Shown here piece by piece: positions 47,825-55,618 of a DNA stretch of 64,000 nucleotides. The notes beneath the pieces were generated by a model. That model saw only the letters and a list, made by a program, of their open reading frames with translations, was not told the origin of the DNA and searched no databases. The DNA is from JARBUG01 sp035628915 (GTDB taxonomy: Bacteria; Bacillota; Sulfobacillia; Symbiobacteriales; Symbiobacteriaceae), in NCBI GenBank assembly GCA_035628915.1, contig DASPIW010000009.1, positions 57,451-121,450 on the forward strand, written 5' to 3'. Position 1 is the stretch's first letter; the number at the start of each line of letters is the position of its first letter. The translations under genes and the position numbers were made by a program.

Positions 47825-48211
47825 CTACCCCAGCAGGTTCATCACCGTATCCACAATCGCCAGCACAATCGGAATGGCCAGCAGCATGATGATCACCTTG
47901 CCGGCCATCTCCACTTTGGTAGCCACCGATTTCTCCCCCGCATCCTGCAGTACCTGAGAGCCAAAGTCCGCAATATACGCGATCCCGATGATCTTCAGTA
48001 CCGTGCCCATATGCGCCTGATCCAGCTTCGCTTTCGTCCCCAGTGTCTGCAGTACGTCGACGACCGTCATGACCCGGGAGAGCATCAAAATGAAGAGCAT
48101 CACCCCGGTGGCGATGGAAAGCTGCATGGCCAGCTCCGGCTTCTGCTGCTTGATCAGGTTGATCAGGACGCCCGCGAGCAGGCCGATCCCGACGATTTTC
48201 GCGATGTCCAC
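47825..48211 (-). CDS. spoIIIAD: Stage III sporulation protein AD
   Basis: The 128-residue membrane protein has four hydrophobic helices (IVGIGLLAGVLINLIK, LSIATGVMLFILMLSRVM, HMGTVLKIIGIAYIADFGSQVLQDAG, VIIMLLAIPIVLAIVDTVMNLL). Its C-terminal half repeats the SpoIIIAC pattern. Start ATG at 48211, 12 nt after spoIIIAC. Confidence 0.95.
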   Translation of the reverse strand: MDIAKIVGIGLLAGVLINLIKQQKPELAMQLSIATGVMLFILMLSRVMTVVDVLQTLGTKAKLDQAHMGTVLKIIGIAYIADFGSQVLQDAGEKSVATKVEMAGKVIIMLLAIPIVLAIVDTVMNLLG

Positions 48212-48223
48212 CGGCCGCGCCCC

Positions 48224-48421
48224 CTAACCCATCCCGAAAGTAAACCGGGCCAGGTTGATCAGGTTGCCCAGCAAGGTGACCACCATCACCAGCACCAGCA
48301 GCACGCCTACCAGGGAGACCATCTGCCCCTGCTCGTCCTTGCCGGCCTGTTTCAGCATGGTCGCCATCACCATCACGATGAACCCGACGCCGGCGATCTT
48401 GAACAGCAATGAGATATCCAC
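48224..48421 (-). CDS. spoIIIAC: Stage III sporulation protein AC
   Basis: The 65-residue protein has two membrane helices (LLFKIAGVGFIVMVMATMLKQAGKDEQGQMVSLVGVLLVLVMVVTLLGNLI), the standard SpoIIIAC form. GTG start after GGGGAGGAGG. A 27-nt repeat shared with the gapA 3' region lies immediately upstream and contributes to its ribosome site. Confidence 0.95.
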   Translation of the reverse strand: MDISLLFKIAGVGFIVMVMATMLKQAGKDEQGQMVSLVGVLLVLVMVVTLLGNLINLARFTFGMG

Positions 48422-48433
48422 GGCATCCGCCTC

Positions 48434-48474
48434 CTCCCCGCTTCGTCAGGCTCGAACCGTCCTTCAGCTCACTA
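48434..48474 (-). repeat. Bipartite interspersed repeat, copy 2 (uninterrupted)
   Basis: It fills the 50-nt gap between the spoIIIAB stop and the spoIIIAC start. It matches copy 1 (4607-4633 and 4676-4689) at 37 of 41 aligned positions and lacks copy 1's hairpin insert. The shared core on the minus strand is ACGGTTCGAGCCTGACGAA. Confidence 0.6.
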
Positions 48475-49002
48475 CAAGAGAATCAGGACCAGGGCTGTAC
48501 CCGACAGCACGCCAACATACCGTGCCAACTTTTCATAGCGGGAGCGCTCCTCGGCGGCCCGGGCCGCAAGGGCGACCAGCCGCTCCCGGGCCAGGGCCAG
48601 GTGGCGAACCTGATCCTCCCGGCCTGAGGCGCCCAGCACGCCGGCCAGGGCCCGCATGACCTCCAGGTCTTCCGGGCGTAGGACGGCGCCTTCGAGTCCG
48701 GCGTCCAGGATGGAACGCATGGCATCGCCGGGCGTAATCCCTCCCCCCGCGGCCAGTCGTTCGGCAGTCCGGGCGAAGAGCGGCGCCACGGCCGGCCCGG
48801 CCGCGGCGGCCGCGCTGCGGAGCGCCTCCGGCAGGGGCGTCGCCCCGTATTCGACTTCCGTCTGCAGCACGGCCAGGGCGGTCTGCAGGTCGCGCAGCTC
48901 GGCGGGCCGCCGGGCGTAGTTACCGCCGACCTGCCAGCCCGCATAGCTGGTGGCGCCCAAAATGAGAAGGCCGCCGACTACCTTACCCAGCAACGCGGCC
49001 AC
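48472..49002 (-). CDS. spoIIIAB: Stage III sporulation protein AB
   Basis: The 176-residue protein resembles a type II secretion GspF-like subunit: N-terminal membrane segment (VGGLLILGATSYAGWQVGGNYARRPAELRDLQTALAVLQTEVEYGATPLPEAL) and a C-terminal one (YVGVLSGTALVLIL). It overlaps the end of spoIIIAA by 20 nt. It likely couples the AA ATPase to the channel. Confidence 0.95.
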   Translation of the reverse strand: MAALLGKVVGGLLILGATSYAGWQVGGNYARRPAELRDLQTALAVLQTEVEYGATPLPEALRSAAAAAGPAVAPLFARTAERLAAGGGITPGDAMRSILDAGLEGAVLRPEDLEVMRALAGVLGASGREDQVRHLALARERLVALAARAAEERSRYEKLARYVGVLSGTALVLILL

Positions 49003-49963
49003 CCCCAGGGTAGCAGGGTAGGTCCATCACTTGCTCCACGGTGCCCGGCCCCCGGCTCCGACCGAGGATCACGGCCCGCCCGAAGGCGCCGGCCCGGATC
49101 AGTTCGGCCAGAGCGGGGCGCCGGGCTACATCTTCCAGGCTGTGGCCGTGGGCCGTTGCGAGGACCGCAACGCCCGCATGGAGTGCTTCCATCACCGCCT
49201 CGGCGTCGGCGGGGCGCCCGATCTCGTCCACCGCTACGACGGCAGGCGAGAGGGAGCGAATCAGGAGCATCAGGCCCTCGGCCTTGGGGCAGGCGTCCAG
49301 CACATCGGTGCGGGGGCCCACGTCCCGCTGGGGCACGCCGGCGCAGCAGCCCGCCACTTCAGAGCGCTCGTCGACCAGCCCGACCTTGCAGCCCCGCAGC
49401 CCGGCCATGGGGGCGCCTCGTGAGACCTGCCGGACGAGATCCCGCAGCATCGTCGTCTTGCCCGCCTGCGGTGGGGAGATGAGCAGGGTGCTGACGAGGC
49501 GCCCGCTCCCCACGAGGCGAGGCAGGAGGCCGGTGGCGCAGCCCAGGATCTCCCGGGCGATGCGGATGTTGAGACTGGATACGTGTTTGAGCGTCTTGAT
49601 GCGCCCCCCGTCGGTGACGGCCCGCCCCGCCAGCCCCACCCGGTGCCCGCCCTGTAAGGTGAGAAAGCCGCCCCGGATTTCGTCTTCCCAGGCGTATACG
49701 GAGCCCTGGGCCATCAGTTGGAAGGTGCGGAGGAGGTCGTCGTGCGTGGCGGTGGCCGCCCGGCTCGGGTCGGGGGTAAGTTCCCCGTCGCATGTGGCGA
49801 CAAAGCTGTCGCCGCCGCTGTAGACCAGGTGCAGGGGGCGGTCCTCCCGGAGCCGGATCTCCTCAAGCGGGGCAGGCAAATGGAGCGCTGCCGCCTGAAT
49901 CAGTGCGGCGACGCGGGGGGCCAACATGGGCAGAATCTCCAGGTCAAAACGCGCAGGGAGCAT
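48983..49963 (-). CDS. spoIIIAA: Stage III sporulation protein AA (ATPase)
   Basis: The 326-residue secretion-type ATPase has Walker A LLISPPQAGKTTMLRDLVRQ, GLVDERSEVAG, and VAVDEIGRPADAEAVMEALHAGVAVLATAHGHSLEDVA. It energises the SpoIIIA-SpoIIQ channel that feeds the forespore. ATG at 49963 is preferred because GGAGG lies 11 nt upstream; the GTG at 49975 overlaps it. A sigma-E-like promoter is at 49992-50021. Confidence 0.95.
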   Translation of the reverse strand: MLPARFDLEILPMLAPRVAALIQAAALHLPAPLEEIRLREDRPLHLVYSGGDSFVATCDGELTPDPSRAATATHDDLLRTFQLMAQGSVYAWEDEIRGGFLTLQGGHRVGLAGRAVTDGGRIKTLKHVSSLNIRIAREILGCATGLLPRLVGSGRLVSTLLISPPQAGKTTMLRDLVRQVSRGAPMAGLRGCKVGLVDERSEVAGCCAGVPQRDVGPRTDVLDACPKAEGLMLLIRSLSPAVVAVDEIGRPADAEAVMEALHAGVAVLATAHGHSLEDVARRPALAELIRAGAFGRAVILGRSRGPGTVEQVMDLPCYPGGGRVAG

Positions 49964-49991
49964 GGATGCCGCCACCTCCTACCCACGGACA

Positions 49992-50021
49992 TGTTTATCG
50001 GACGCGCCTTCGGTCTATGAC
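49992..50021 (-). promoter_or_regulatory. Sigma-E-like promoter of the spoIIIA operon
   Basis: GTCATAG (50021-50015) and GATAAACA (49999-49992) on the minus strand with about 15 nt between them, similar to the mother-cell SigE boxes (TCATATT and CATACAAT). It is correctly placed about 30 nt upstream of the spoIIIAA start. Confidence 0.45.
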
Positions 50022-50049
50022 CGGAACATCGGCTCAGCGAGCGGGATGG

Positions 50050-50089
50050 AGCAATGAGAAACCAGAGGCCGCCGGATGGGGCCTCTGGT
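50050..50089 (-). terminator. Terminator upstream of the spoIIIA promoter
   Basis: ACCAGAGGCC / GGCCTCTGGT stem followed on the minus strand by TTCTCATT. It would end a transcript from yitT, implying a 3' region of about 380 nt. Confidence 0.6.
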
Positions 50090-50224
50090 GCTGGTAAAGC
50101 GTCAGGATGCCGCTGCTATCTCATGGGCATCCGGGGTATCGCAAGAACATTGCGGATCATCACGGAGCACTCGGCAAGCTGTTTTTCAGCATCCGTCATG
50201 CTGACGATTCATGGTGCAGGAAGC

Positions 50225-50345
50225 TGTCCTGGCGACATTTGCGCCCGTTTCGGGCCATCTTGATCCCGATGTCGGGACCGATTGGACCCCATTTCGAGCC
50301 ATTTCACACCGCATTTGCTACGCCGAGCCCCGAATCGTCACCGCT
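50225..50345 (-). repeat. Degenerate GG-initiated repeats, region B
   Basis: On the minus strand units of about 10-12 nt follow one another: GGTGTGAAAT, GGCTCGAAAT, GGGGTCCAATC, GGTCCCGACATC, GGGATCAAGAT, GGCCCGAAAC, GGGCGCAAAT. No gene is present in 50100-50460. A 13-nt direct repeat ATGCTGACGATTC flanks the region (50198 and 50375). Confidence 0.45.
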
Positions 50346-50466
50346 CTTCCGCGGCAGGGCGCGCATGTCCCTATAATGCTGACGATTCTCCCTGGGACCC
50401 GGGGGACAACACCTGGACCCGGCCTTTGGCCCACCGCCGCCGCAGTCATCATCGGTTGCACGCGGC

Positions 50467-51342
50467 TCAGTGAATCGCCCGCTTCCAGCGCCGCCCGCCC
50501 AGCACCTCATGGACATCTTCGATGGCCACGAAGGCCTCCGGATCGACTTCCAGCACAATCGCCTTCAGCTTGGCCAGTTCCAGCCTGGTGATTACCGTGA
50601 ACAGCACGCCCTTGGGCGCCCCCGAATAGCCGCCCTTCCCCTCCAACTCCGTGACGCCCCGCCCCAACCGGTCGATGATCGCGGCCCGCAAATCCGCCGG
50701 CGCCTCCGTAATGATCGTCGCCGACTTCGACTCCTCCAGCCCTTCTATGGCGATGTCGATCGTCCGGAACGCCACGAAGTAGGCCAGAAGCGAGTACATC
50801 GCCCGGTCCCACCCGAAGACGAAGGCGGCACTGCCCAAAATGAACAGATTGAAGCCCATCACAATCTCGCCGACTGAGAAGGGCCACCGCTTCGTCAGCA
50901 TAATTGCGACAATCTCCGTGCCGTCCAGCGAACCGCCGTTGCGGATGATGATGCCCACGCCCAGCCCGAGGACCGCGCCGCCGAACACCGCCGCCAGCAG
51001 CGGGTCCTCGGTCAGGACGCCGTAGCGGGCGAAGCTGGAGACGAAGCTGGACATCAGCACGACGGCGCCCAGGGTGGTCAGCGCGAAAGTCTTGCCGATT
51101 TGTTTGTACCCCAGCCACAAAAACGGCAGGTTGAGTAGAAAGAGAAAGGCCCCGACGGGCCACCCGGTCAGGTGTGCGGTCATAATCGCCACACCCACCA
51201 CGCCGCCGTCGATGATCTGGTTGGGGATTAGGAAGAGTTCCAGGCCGGCTCCGACCAGCACGGCCCCGGCGACAATTCCTGACCCCCGCCACAGCTTCCG
51301 CCTGGGCGGCTCCGGCCTGTGCGCAACCCTCGCCCTGCCGAT
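50467..51342 (-). CDS. yitT: YitT family membrane protein (DUF161/DUF2179)
   Basis: The protein has five membrane helices and the C-terminal DUF2179 domain (RAAIIDRLGRGVTELEGKGGYSGAPKGVLFTVITRLELAKLKAIVLEVDPEAFVAI), which is normal for YitT proteins of unknown function. The first in-frame GTG (51261) would cut into helix 1 (GIVAGAVLVGAGLELFLIPN) and has no ribosome site. An AAAGGAGG lies upstream, and exactly 8 nt after it is ATC (51342-51340), in frame, giving 291 residues. An ATC start is therefore proposed; otherwise the gene begins at 51261 with 264 residues. Confidence 0.8.
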   Translation of the reverse strand: MGRARVAHRPEPPRRKLWRGSGIVAGAVLVGAGLELFLIPNQIIDGGVVGVAIMTAHLTGWPVGAFLFLLNLPFLWLGYKQIGKTFALTTLGAVVLMSSFVSSFARYGVLTEDPLLAAVFGGAVLGLGVGIIIRNGGSLDGTEIVAIMLTKRWPFSVGEIVMGFNLFILGSAAFVFGWDRAMYSLLAYFVAFRTIDIAIEGLEESKSATIITEAPADLRAAIIDRLGRGVTELEGKGGYSGAPKGVLFTVITRLELAKLKAIVLEVDPEAFVAIEDVHEVLGGRRWKRAIH

Positions 51343-51434
51343 TGCCGCTCCCTCCTTTTTTTTGCAGATTTCCGGGGAGGAAACGGGCCGCCCCCCCCGG
51401 AATCTCTCTTTTTATGAATGTGGGGGGTGATCCT

Positions 51435-52052
51435 GTGATCCGCCTGCTCGTGTGCCGCCACGGCGAATCGACGGCCGACCTGGATCCCTGCTGTATCGAA
51501 GGTAGCGCCGATTTCCCCCTGACCGACCGGGGCCGTCGGCAGGCTGCAGCCCTGGGCGCCTGGGTCGCGGCCCGCTACCGGGTCAGCCAGATTCTGACCA
51601 GCCCCCTGCTGAGGGCCCGTCAGACGGCCGAAGCCGTCGCTGCCGCGACCGGAGTCCCCTTCCGGCTGGAGCAACGCCTCGCCGAGCGGTCAACCGGCAG
51701 GCTGGCCGGGCTGCTGCCGGAAGAGGCCGATCGGCTCTTTCCGACGGAGCATCCGCTCCCCATGCATCACCGGCCGCCCGGCGGGGAATCCTACCTTGAT
51801 CTGTACCGACGTGTGGCTGAACTGTGGAGCCTGCTTTCCTGGGACCAGCGCCTGGACGGACAGACGCTCCTGCTGCTCACCCATGGCGGCGCCGGCCAGG
51901 CGTTCATGCGGGCCGCCCTCGGCCTGCCGCCGGGCTCCCCGGCCGCCTTCGCCGCCGCCGACACGGGTCTGCACGAACTGCACTGCGAACCCCGGGGCTC
52001 GGTCCGCCTGGTAAAGTTCAACTACACTCTGCACCTGGAAGGGCTAGAATGA
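51435..52052 (+). CDS. Histidine phosphatase family protein (phosphoglycerate mutase-like)
   Basis: The 205-residue protein carries the family catalytic motifs: LLVCRHGEST (phospho-His), the second His in LLLTHGGAGQAF, ILTSPLLRARQTAEAVAAATG and ERSTGRLAGLLPEEAD. Such proteins (CobC/GpmB/PhoE types) remove phosphate from small metabolites; the substrate is unclear. GTG at 51435 follows GGGGGTGAT; an upstream in-frame ATG lacks a ribosome site. Its stop overlaps the DUF402 start (ATGA), so the pair is coupled. Confidence 0.9.
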   Translation: MIRLLVCRHGESTADLDPCCIEGSADFPLTDRGRRQAAALGAWVAARYRVSQILTSPLLRARQTAEAVAAATGVPFRLEQRLAERSTGRLAGLLPEEADRLFPTEHPLPMHHRPPGGESYLDLYRRVAELWSLLSWDQRLDGQTLLLLTHGGAGQAFMRAALGLPPGSPAAFAAADTGLHELHCEPRGSVRLVKFNYTLHLEGLE

Positions 52053-52540
52053 AGCGAATTATCATCGACATAAAGAACCGGATTGAGCAGCACATGCTCA
52101 GCGGCAGCAGTTTTGTGATCGACCAGCGACTGGAGCGGCAGGGCGGCAACATCTATTTGGATCGCAACTACACCGGCCATCCCGACATCTCCTCGGCGCG
52201 CACGATCATGATTCCCCGGCTGCACCTCTGGGTCATGTTCTGGGAAGGGCACGGGCGCCCCCATCCGACCCGGTGCTACATGCACATGGCCCGCATTTTG
52301 GACCAGGGCGAGCGGGTGCTGGTCGAAGACCTGTATCTGGACGTCACCCTCATGCGGGACGGGCGCTGGCAGGTGCTCGACATTGACGAATTCCGGGCCG
52401 CCATCGCCGCCGGCGAACTCTCCGCCGAGCAGGTGCAGGCTGCCCTCGAGGGGCTGGAACACGCCTGCCGGTTCGTCGAAAAAGGCGGCAGCGACATTGA
52501 GCGGTATGTCTATGGTCAGCTGAAATGGGACGGCCCCTGA
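52049..52540 (+). CDS. DUF402 family protein
   Basis: The 163-residue protein is mostly beta with the DUF402 core: GHGRPHPTRCYMHMARILDQGERVLVEDLYLDVTLMRDGRWQVLDIDEFRAAIAAGELSAEQVQAALEGLEHACRFVEKG. Characterised relatives include Streptomyces RNA phosphatases/pyrophosphatases (FomD-like) and the YgaC nucleotidase-type proteins; metal-binding Asp residues of VEDLYLDV and LDIDEF are kept. A nucleotide or RNA phosphatase role is possible. Translationally coupled to the histidine phosphatase upstream. Confidence 0.8.
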   Translation: MKRIIIDIKNRIEQHMLSGSSFVIDQRLERQGGNIYLDRNYTGHPDISSARTIMIPRLHLWVMFWEGHGRPHPTRCYMHMARILDQGERVLVEDLYLDVTLMRDGRWQVLDIDEFRAAIAAGELSAEQVQAALEGLEHACRFVEKGGSDIERYVYGQLKWDGP

Positions 52541-52676
52541 TCAGCAGGGGCGGCGCCCGGCGTAAGGGTCGGCCTCCGTCAGGTATACGGTCTCCAATGA
52601 ACGGGCGGGCGAATCGGTCAGAATCCTCGGGCTTTCGGAGCCTGCGGCGGGCCAGGGCGGCCCGCCACTTGCGGCA

Positions 52677-53228
52677 TCACTCCGGAAGTGGGACGAAGTC
52701 CAGTTGTCGCAGATTCTCAGCGATCTCCCGCCACAGATCGCGCCACGGTGCGTGGCTCCAGGGTTTCCTAGCGTTCGTCAGCTGGTTCGTCCGCTCATTA
52801 GCCTGCAAGACCAGCTCCAACCCCTCATGGATCCGCTGCAGGCGGTCGGCGGATTCGGCGCTGACCGTTCCCGTATCACCCTGTTCCTTGAGCGCCAGGG
52901 CGTACGCCAGCCCGGTATAGCGGAGAAACTGCCGGAGCGTGTTCACATCCTCAAAGCTGGCCCGCTGCCCGTAAAACGGCAGGTACTGCAGCGCCTCCAG
53001 GTCCTCGAGCGCTTCGCTTAGGCCTTCCAGGTCAGGGCCCATGACCCTGCCGTCGCTGCGGGCGGTGACGCTGATGCTCGCCCAGTTGACATGCTTCCAC
53101 AAATCGCTGACGGCGTTGCCCCAGGTCACCTGGTTCAGCGTCAGGTCACGGTTGTAAAGCTGCAGACCGAGAAACAGATTGGCCACGAGGCTGAAACAGA
53201 GAACGTAGACCGCCAACTGTCTGCGCAT
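52677..53228 (-). CDS. Membrane-anchored hypothetical protein, partner of the anti-sigma-like gene
   Basis: The 183-residue product has an N-terminal membrane anchor (LAVYVLCFSLVANLFLGLQLY) and an extracytoplasmic helical domain (LEGLSEALEDLEALQYLPFYG, ADRLQRIHEGLELVLQANERTNQL). It begins one base after the stop of the upstream zinc-finger protein. No family recognised. The pairing suggests a two-protein envelope sensing unit. Confidence 0.75.
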   Translation of the reverse strand: MRRQLAVYVLCFSLVANLFLGLQLYNRDLTLNQVTWGNAVSDLWKHVNWASISVTARSDGRVMGPDLEGLSEALEDLEALQYLPFYGQRASFEDVNTLRQFLRYTGLAYALALKEQGDTGTVSAESADRLQRIHEGLELVLQANERTNQLTNARKPWSHAPWRDLWREIAENLRQLDFVPLPE

Positions 53229-53229
53229 C

Positions 53230-54267
53230 CTACTTCACCTCCATGGGGACGGCAGGCCCCGGCAGGACCAGCACGGCATGCTGCACCTGGACCAGCCAGT
53301 GCTTACCCAGTGCCGCGACAAACTCAAAGGTCTGGCTGGGGCGAGCCGGATCGGGCAGCCGGTCCGGGCGGTACGCTTCGTCCCATCTGCCACCCATCCG
53401 GTCACTCAGGCGAAAACTCAGCAGGTGGAGGCCAACTTCGGCGGGCGGAGTCAATTGGCGGTAGTCGATCTGCGCGCCGCTCTTGCTAAAGCGGATGCGC
53501 TCTGCCTCGAATTCGACGCCCGCCACCGTGAACCGCTGCCCGATGGGGACCTCACCTTCCACGAAGGGCCGCTGTACCTCCCAGTGCAGTTCGCGAGCAG
53601 GCTTCATGTAAACCAGCAGCGTCGGAAACTGCATGTTTGCACCGGCAGGCAGGGCCGCGGCGCCTTCGAAAACGGCATGGCCCGTGACCGGCTGTCCGGG
53701 GGTGTGCTGGCTCCCGCCCTGGGTAAAGCGTCCGACCTCCCCCCCGGTCGCCGGATCGAGCAGCCGGGGCGACGGGGCGCGGCCGCCCAGCAATGGGATC
53801 GCCATATCCGCCGGGGTGTCCGCCTTCAGCGTGTACTCCACGCGGACGGCGTCCCCTTGCCGTGCGGCGCTCAGGTTAGTGAGGGTAACGCCGGCGCGCC
53901 GGAGGCGGGCCATGGGATCTGGGCTCGCCTCCCGCATGGCCGCCAACAGTCGTTTTTCCTGCTCTACCCGCGCCTGCATCTGCCTGCCGTGCTCCCGGTC
54001 GGCCTGCCAGGCGCCATACCCCCTGACGCCGAGGCCAGCGGCCACCAGCAGCACCAGCGCCACCCCGAGCGCCCTGCCCACCCCCCGGCCGGGGTGGCCG
54101 GGGGAGCGCACCTCTAGGGGAGGCGGACCCGCACGCAGGGCGTCATGCGCCAGTTGGCAGTCCGGACAACCGGGCAGGTGCTCTTCAACCATGGCCCGGC
54201 TCTCCGGGCTAAGGGCATCATGCAGATAAGACGGCAGCAGGTCCTGGACCACAGGGCACTGCTTCAT
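53230..54267 (-). CDS. Zinc-finger anti-sigma-like membrane protein
   Basis: The 345-residue protein has an N-terminal zf-HC2/ZAS domain (CPVVQDLLPSYLHDALSPESRAMVEEHLPGCPDCQ, with the HxxxCxxC motif), a membrane helix (about residues 69-85, ALGVALVLLVAAGLGVRGYG) and a large extracytoplasmic beta-rich domain (VTLTNLSAARQGDAVRVEYTLKADTP). ZAS proteins normally hold an ECF sigma factor that is encoded next to them; no sigma gene is adjacent here. ATG at 54267 after GGAGGGAAGGCC. Cotranscribed with the 53228 gene. Confidence 0.85.
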   Translation of the reverse strand: MKQCPVVQDLLPSYLHDALSPESRAMVEEHLPGCPDCQLAHDALRAGPPPLEVRSPGHPGRGVGRALGVALVLLVAAGLGVRGYGAWQADREHGRQMQARVEQEKRLLAAMREASPDPMARLRRAGVTLTNLSAARQGDAVRVEYTLKADTPADMAIPLLGGRAPSPRLLDPATGGEVGRFTQGGSQHTPGQPVTGHAVFEGAAALPAGANMQFPTLLVYMKPARELHWEVQRPFVEGEVPIGQRFTVAGVEFEAERIRFSKSGAQIDYRQLTPPAEVGLHLLSFRLSDRMGGRWDEAYRPDRLPDPARPSQTFEFVAALGKHWLVQVQHAVLVLPGPAVPMEVK

Positions 54268-54407
54268 GGCCTTCCCTCCTCCTTCGTGCCGCACCCGTGC
54301 TCGGCGGGCGCGAGACTTCCACGATAAAGAGGATTATGCACCCGCTGCTGGAGTCCCTCCCAAGCGTTTAGAGATTGAATGCATGAACTAGTTGCGGAAC
54401 CGATTTG

Positions 54408-54441
54408 ACAAGGAAGACGGCGGGCCATACCGGCCCGCCGC
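54408..54441 (-). terminator. Terminator after the CD1247-like gene
   Basis: CGGCGGGCC / GGCCCGCCG stem followed on the minus strand by TCTTCCTTGTC. Confidence 0.75.
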
Positions 54442-54444
54442 TCT

Positions 54445-54873
54445 TCAGTCGATTACCGTATCGGACGGATCCACATACCCCTCACAGATCATGCAGCCGC
54501 AGGTGGGACAGATGACATCAACCTCCGTCTCAACATCGCCGGCGGCGGCCGAGAGGGTTTCGCCGCACTCGGGGCAGACTGTCATCTCCACGCCGTCTTC
54601 CTCTTCCAGAAGTGCGACCGACGGCACAAACTCCACGACCTGGTCATCGTCGCTGTAGATGGTCTCTTCCAGGGCGCCCAGGTCGTAATCCACATCCTCC
54701 ACATACTCGGCCAGTTCATTCTGGGCGTGGGTGACTTCGGTCAGCTCATCGGCCAGGTCCACCAGAACATCCAACATGGAGCTGAGCACACGGCCTTCGG
54801 GGCTGCCGGTATCCAGGTCGAGACCTTCGGCCAATCCCTGCAGGTACGCCACTTTGGAGCGAATATCGTTCAT
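54445..54873 (-). CDS. CD1247 N-terminal-domain protein with zinc ribbon
   Basis: The 142-residue protein has an acidic helical N-terminal domain (KVAYLQGLAEGLDLDTGSPEGRVLSSMLDVLVDLADELTEVTHAQNELAEYVEDVDYDLGALEE) and a C-terminal zinc ribbon (CPECGE ... CPTCGCMICEG). Clostridial CD1247-type proteins share this layout and are encoded between efp and the spoIIIA operon, as here. The function is unknown. Start ATG at 54873. Confidence 0.85.
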   Translation of the reverse strand: MNDIRSKVAYLQGLAEGLDLDTGSPEGRVLSSMLDVLVDLADELTEVTHAQNELAEYVEDVDYDLGALEETIYSDDDQVVEFVPSVALLEEEDGVEMTVCPECGETLSAAAGDVETEVDVICPTCGCMICEGYVDPSDTVID

Positions 54874-55054
54874 GGCTCCATCCCCCCTGCTTCATATGCG
54901 TTCACGTGATAGTGTGGGGGGGTGCGAACCGTTCTATGCAGCGCGGCAGAGCAGTAGACTTTCTGGTTGTCAACTAGGCATTTTGGATGATATTCACACG
55001 ATCCACAAGCGGCTGTGGATAAATACCAAAGCTTCTGATCAATATGTAGACCCG

Positions 55055-55293
55055 CTATGGAAGGTGAAAAAGCGCCGCAGCCAGCCGTTGTAGATTTCCG
55101 ATGACCGTACCGGCGAGCAGGGCGATCTTTGCGGGCGTCAGACCTGCAGCACGGTCGACCGGGGGCGAAGCAGAATCCGGTGAAAGTCGCCGCTGGCCAC
55201 GGCGTAGAGGAGCAGCGTCTCCCACATGGTCCAGCTGCCAAGCAGTTTGAACCGGGAGAAGAGCACCCAGATTGCCTCGCCTTTGCTTCTCAT
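55055..55293 (-). pseudogene. Frameshifted small gene between efp and the CD1247-like gene
   Basis: ATG at 55293 after AGGAACCCGG opens a 51-codon frame (MRSKGEAIWVLFSRFKLLGS ... RPRSTVLQV) that ends at TGA 55138. In the -1 frame the sequence continues with a protein-like stretch LTPAKIALLAGTVIGNLQRL ending LFHLP at TAG 55055. Joined by a single -1 shift it would be about 79 residues. It sits where yqhV is found in Bacillus but does not obviously match that family. It may be a decayed gene, a sequencing error or a real short ORF. Confidence 0.4.
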
Positions 55294-55566
55294 TCCGGGT
55301 TCCTATGCCAAGCCTGTACCCTTACTGCGACGCCTCTCACGGCCGTCTTCCGATCACCGGTTTCCGCGTTTCGCAGGTCTTCGCTCCTCACCCCCCCTCC
55401 TACGGGATGCCTCCCCCCAACCAGGCGCTCCGGATATGCCCCCCTAGAGCACTGCTGCGACAAGGCTTGCGCGGCTCTCCCACACACCTGCCGCTATCCC
55501 CCCGCATGTTTGTGCTCACCTTCGGCTTCTCTTTACTCGCATTCTATCTGCCTAGGACCGCACAAT
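55294..55566. other. Intergenic region between efp terminator and the small gene
   Basis: No gene seen. The minus strand is G-rich with clusters GGGGGG and GGAGGGGGG; plausible pairings exist (CCGCGCAAGCC / GGC) but no known riboswitch or RNA signature was recognised. It probably holds the promoter and leader of the CD1247-like gene. Confidence 0.35.
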
Positions 55567-55604
55567 GGCAAGACGGAGAGGCATCTCCGCCTCTCCGTCT
55601 TGCC
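55567..55604 (-). terminator. Strong terminator after efp
   Basis: GGCAAGACGGAGAGGC / GCCTCTCCGTCTTGCC perfect 16-bp stem with an ATCTCC loop, 15 nt beyond the efp stop. Confidence 0.85.
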
Positions 55605-55618
55605 GTACCCTGATGAAC

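Noticed and set aside
55294..55566. Riboswitch or RNase P RNA in the gap after efp
   Set aside because: No conserved core (for example GAGGAAAGUCC, cobalamin or TPP boxes) could be found on either strand.
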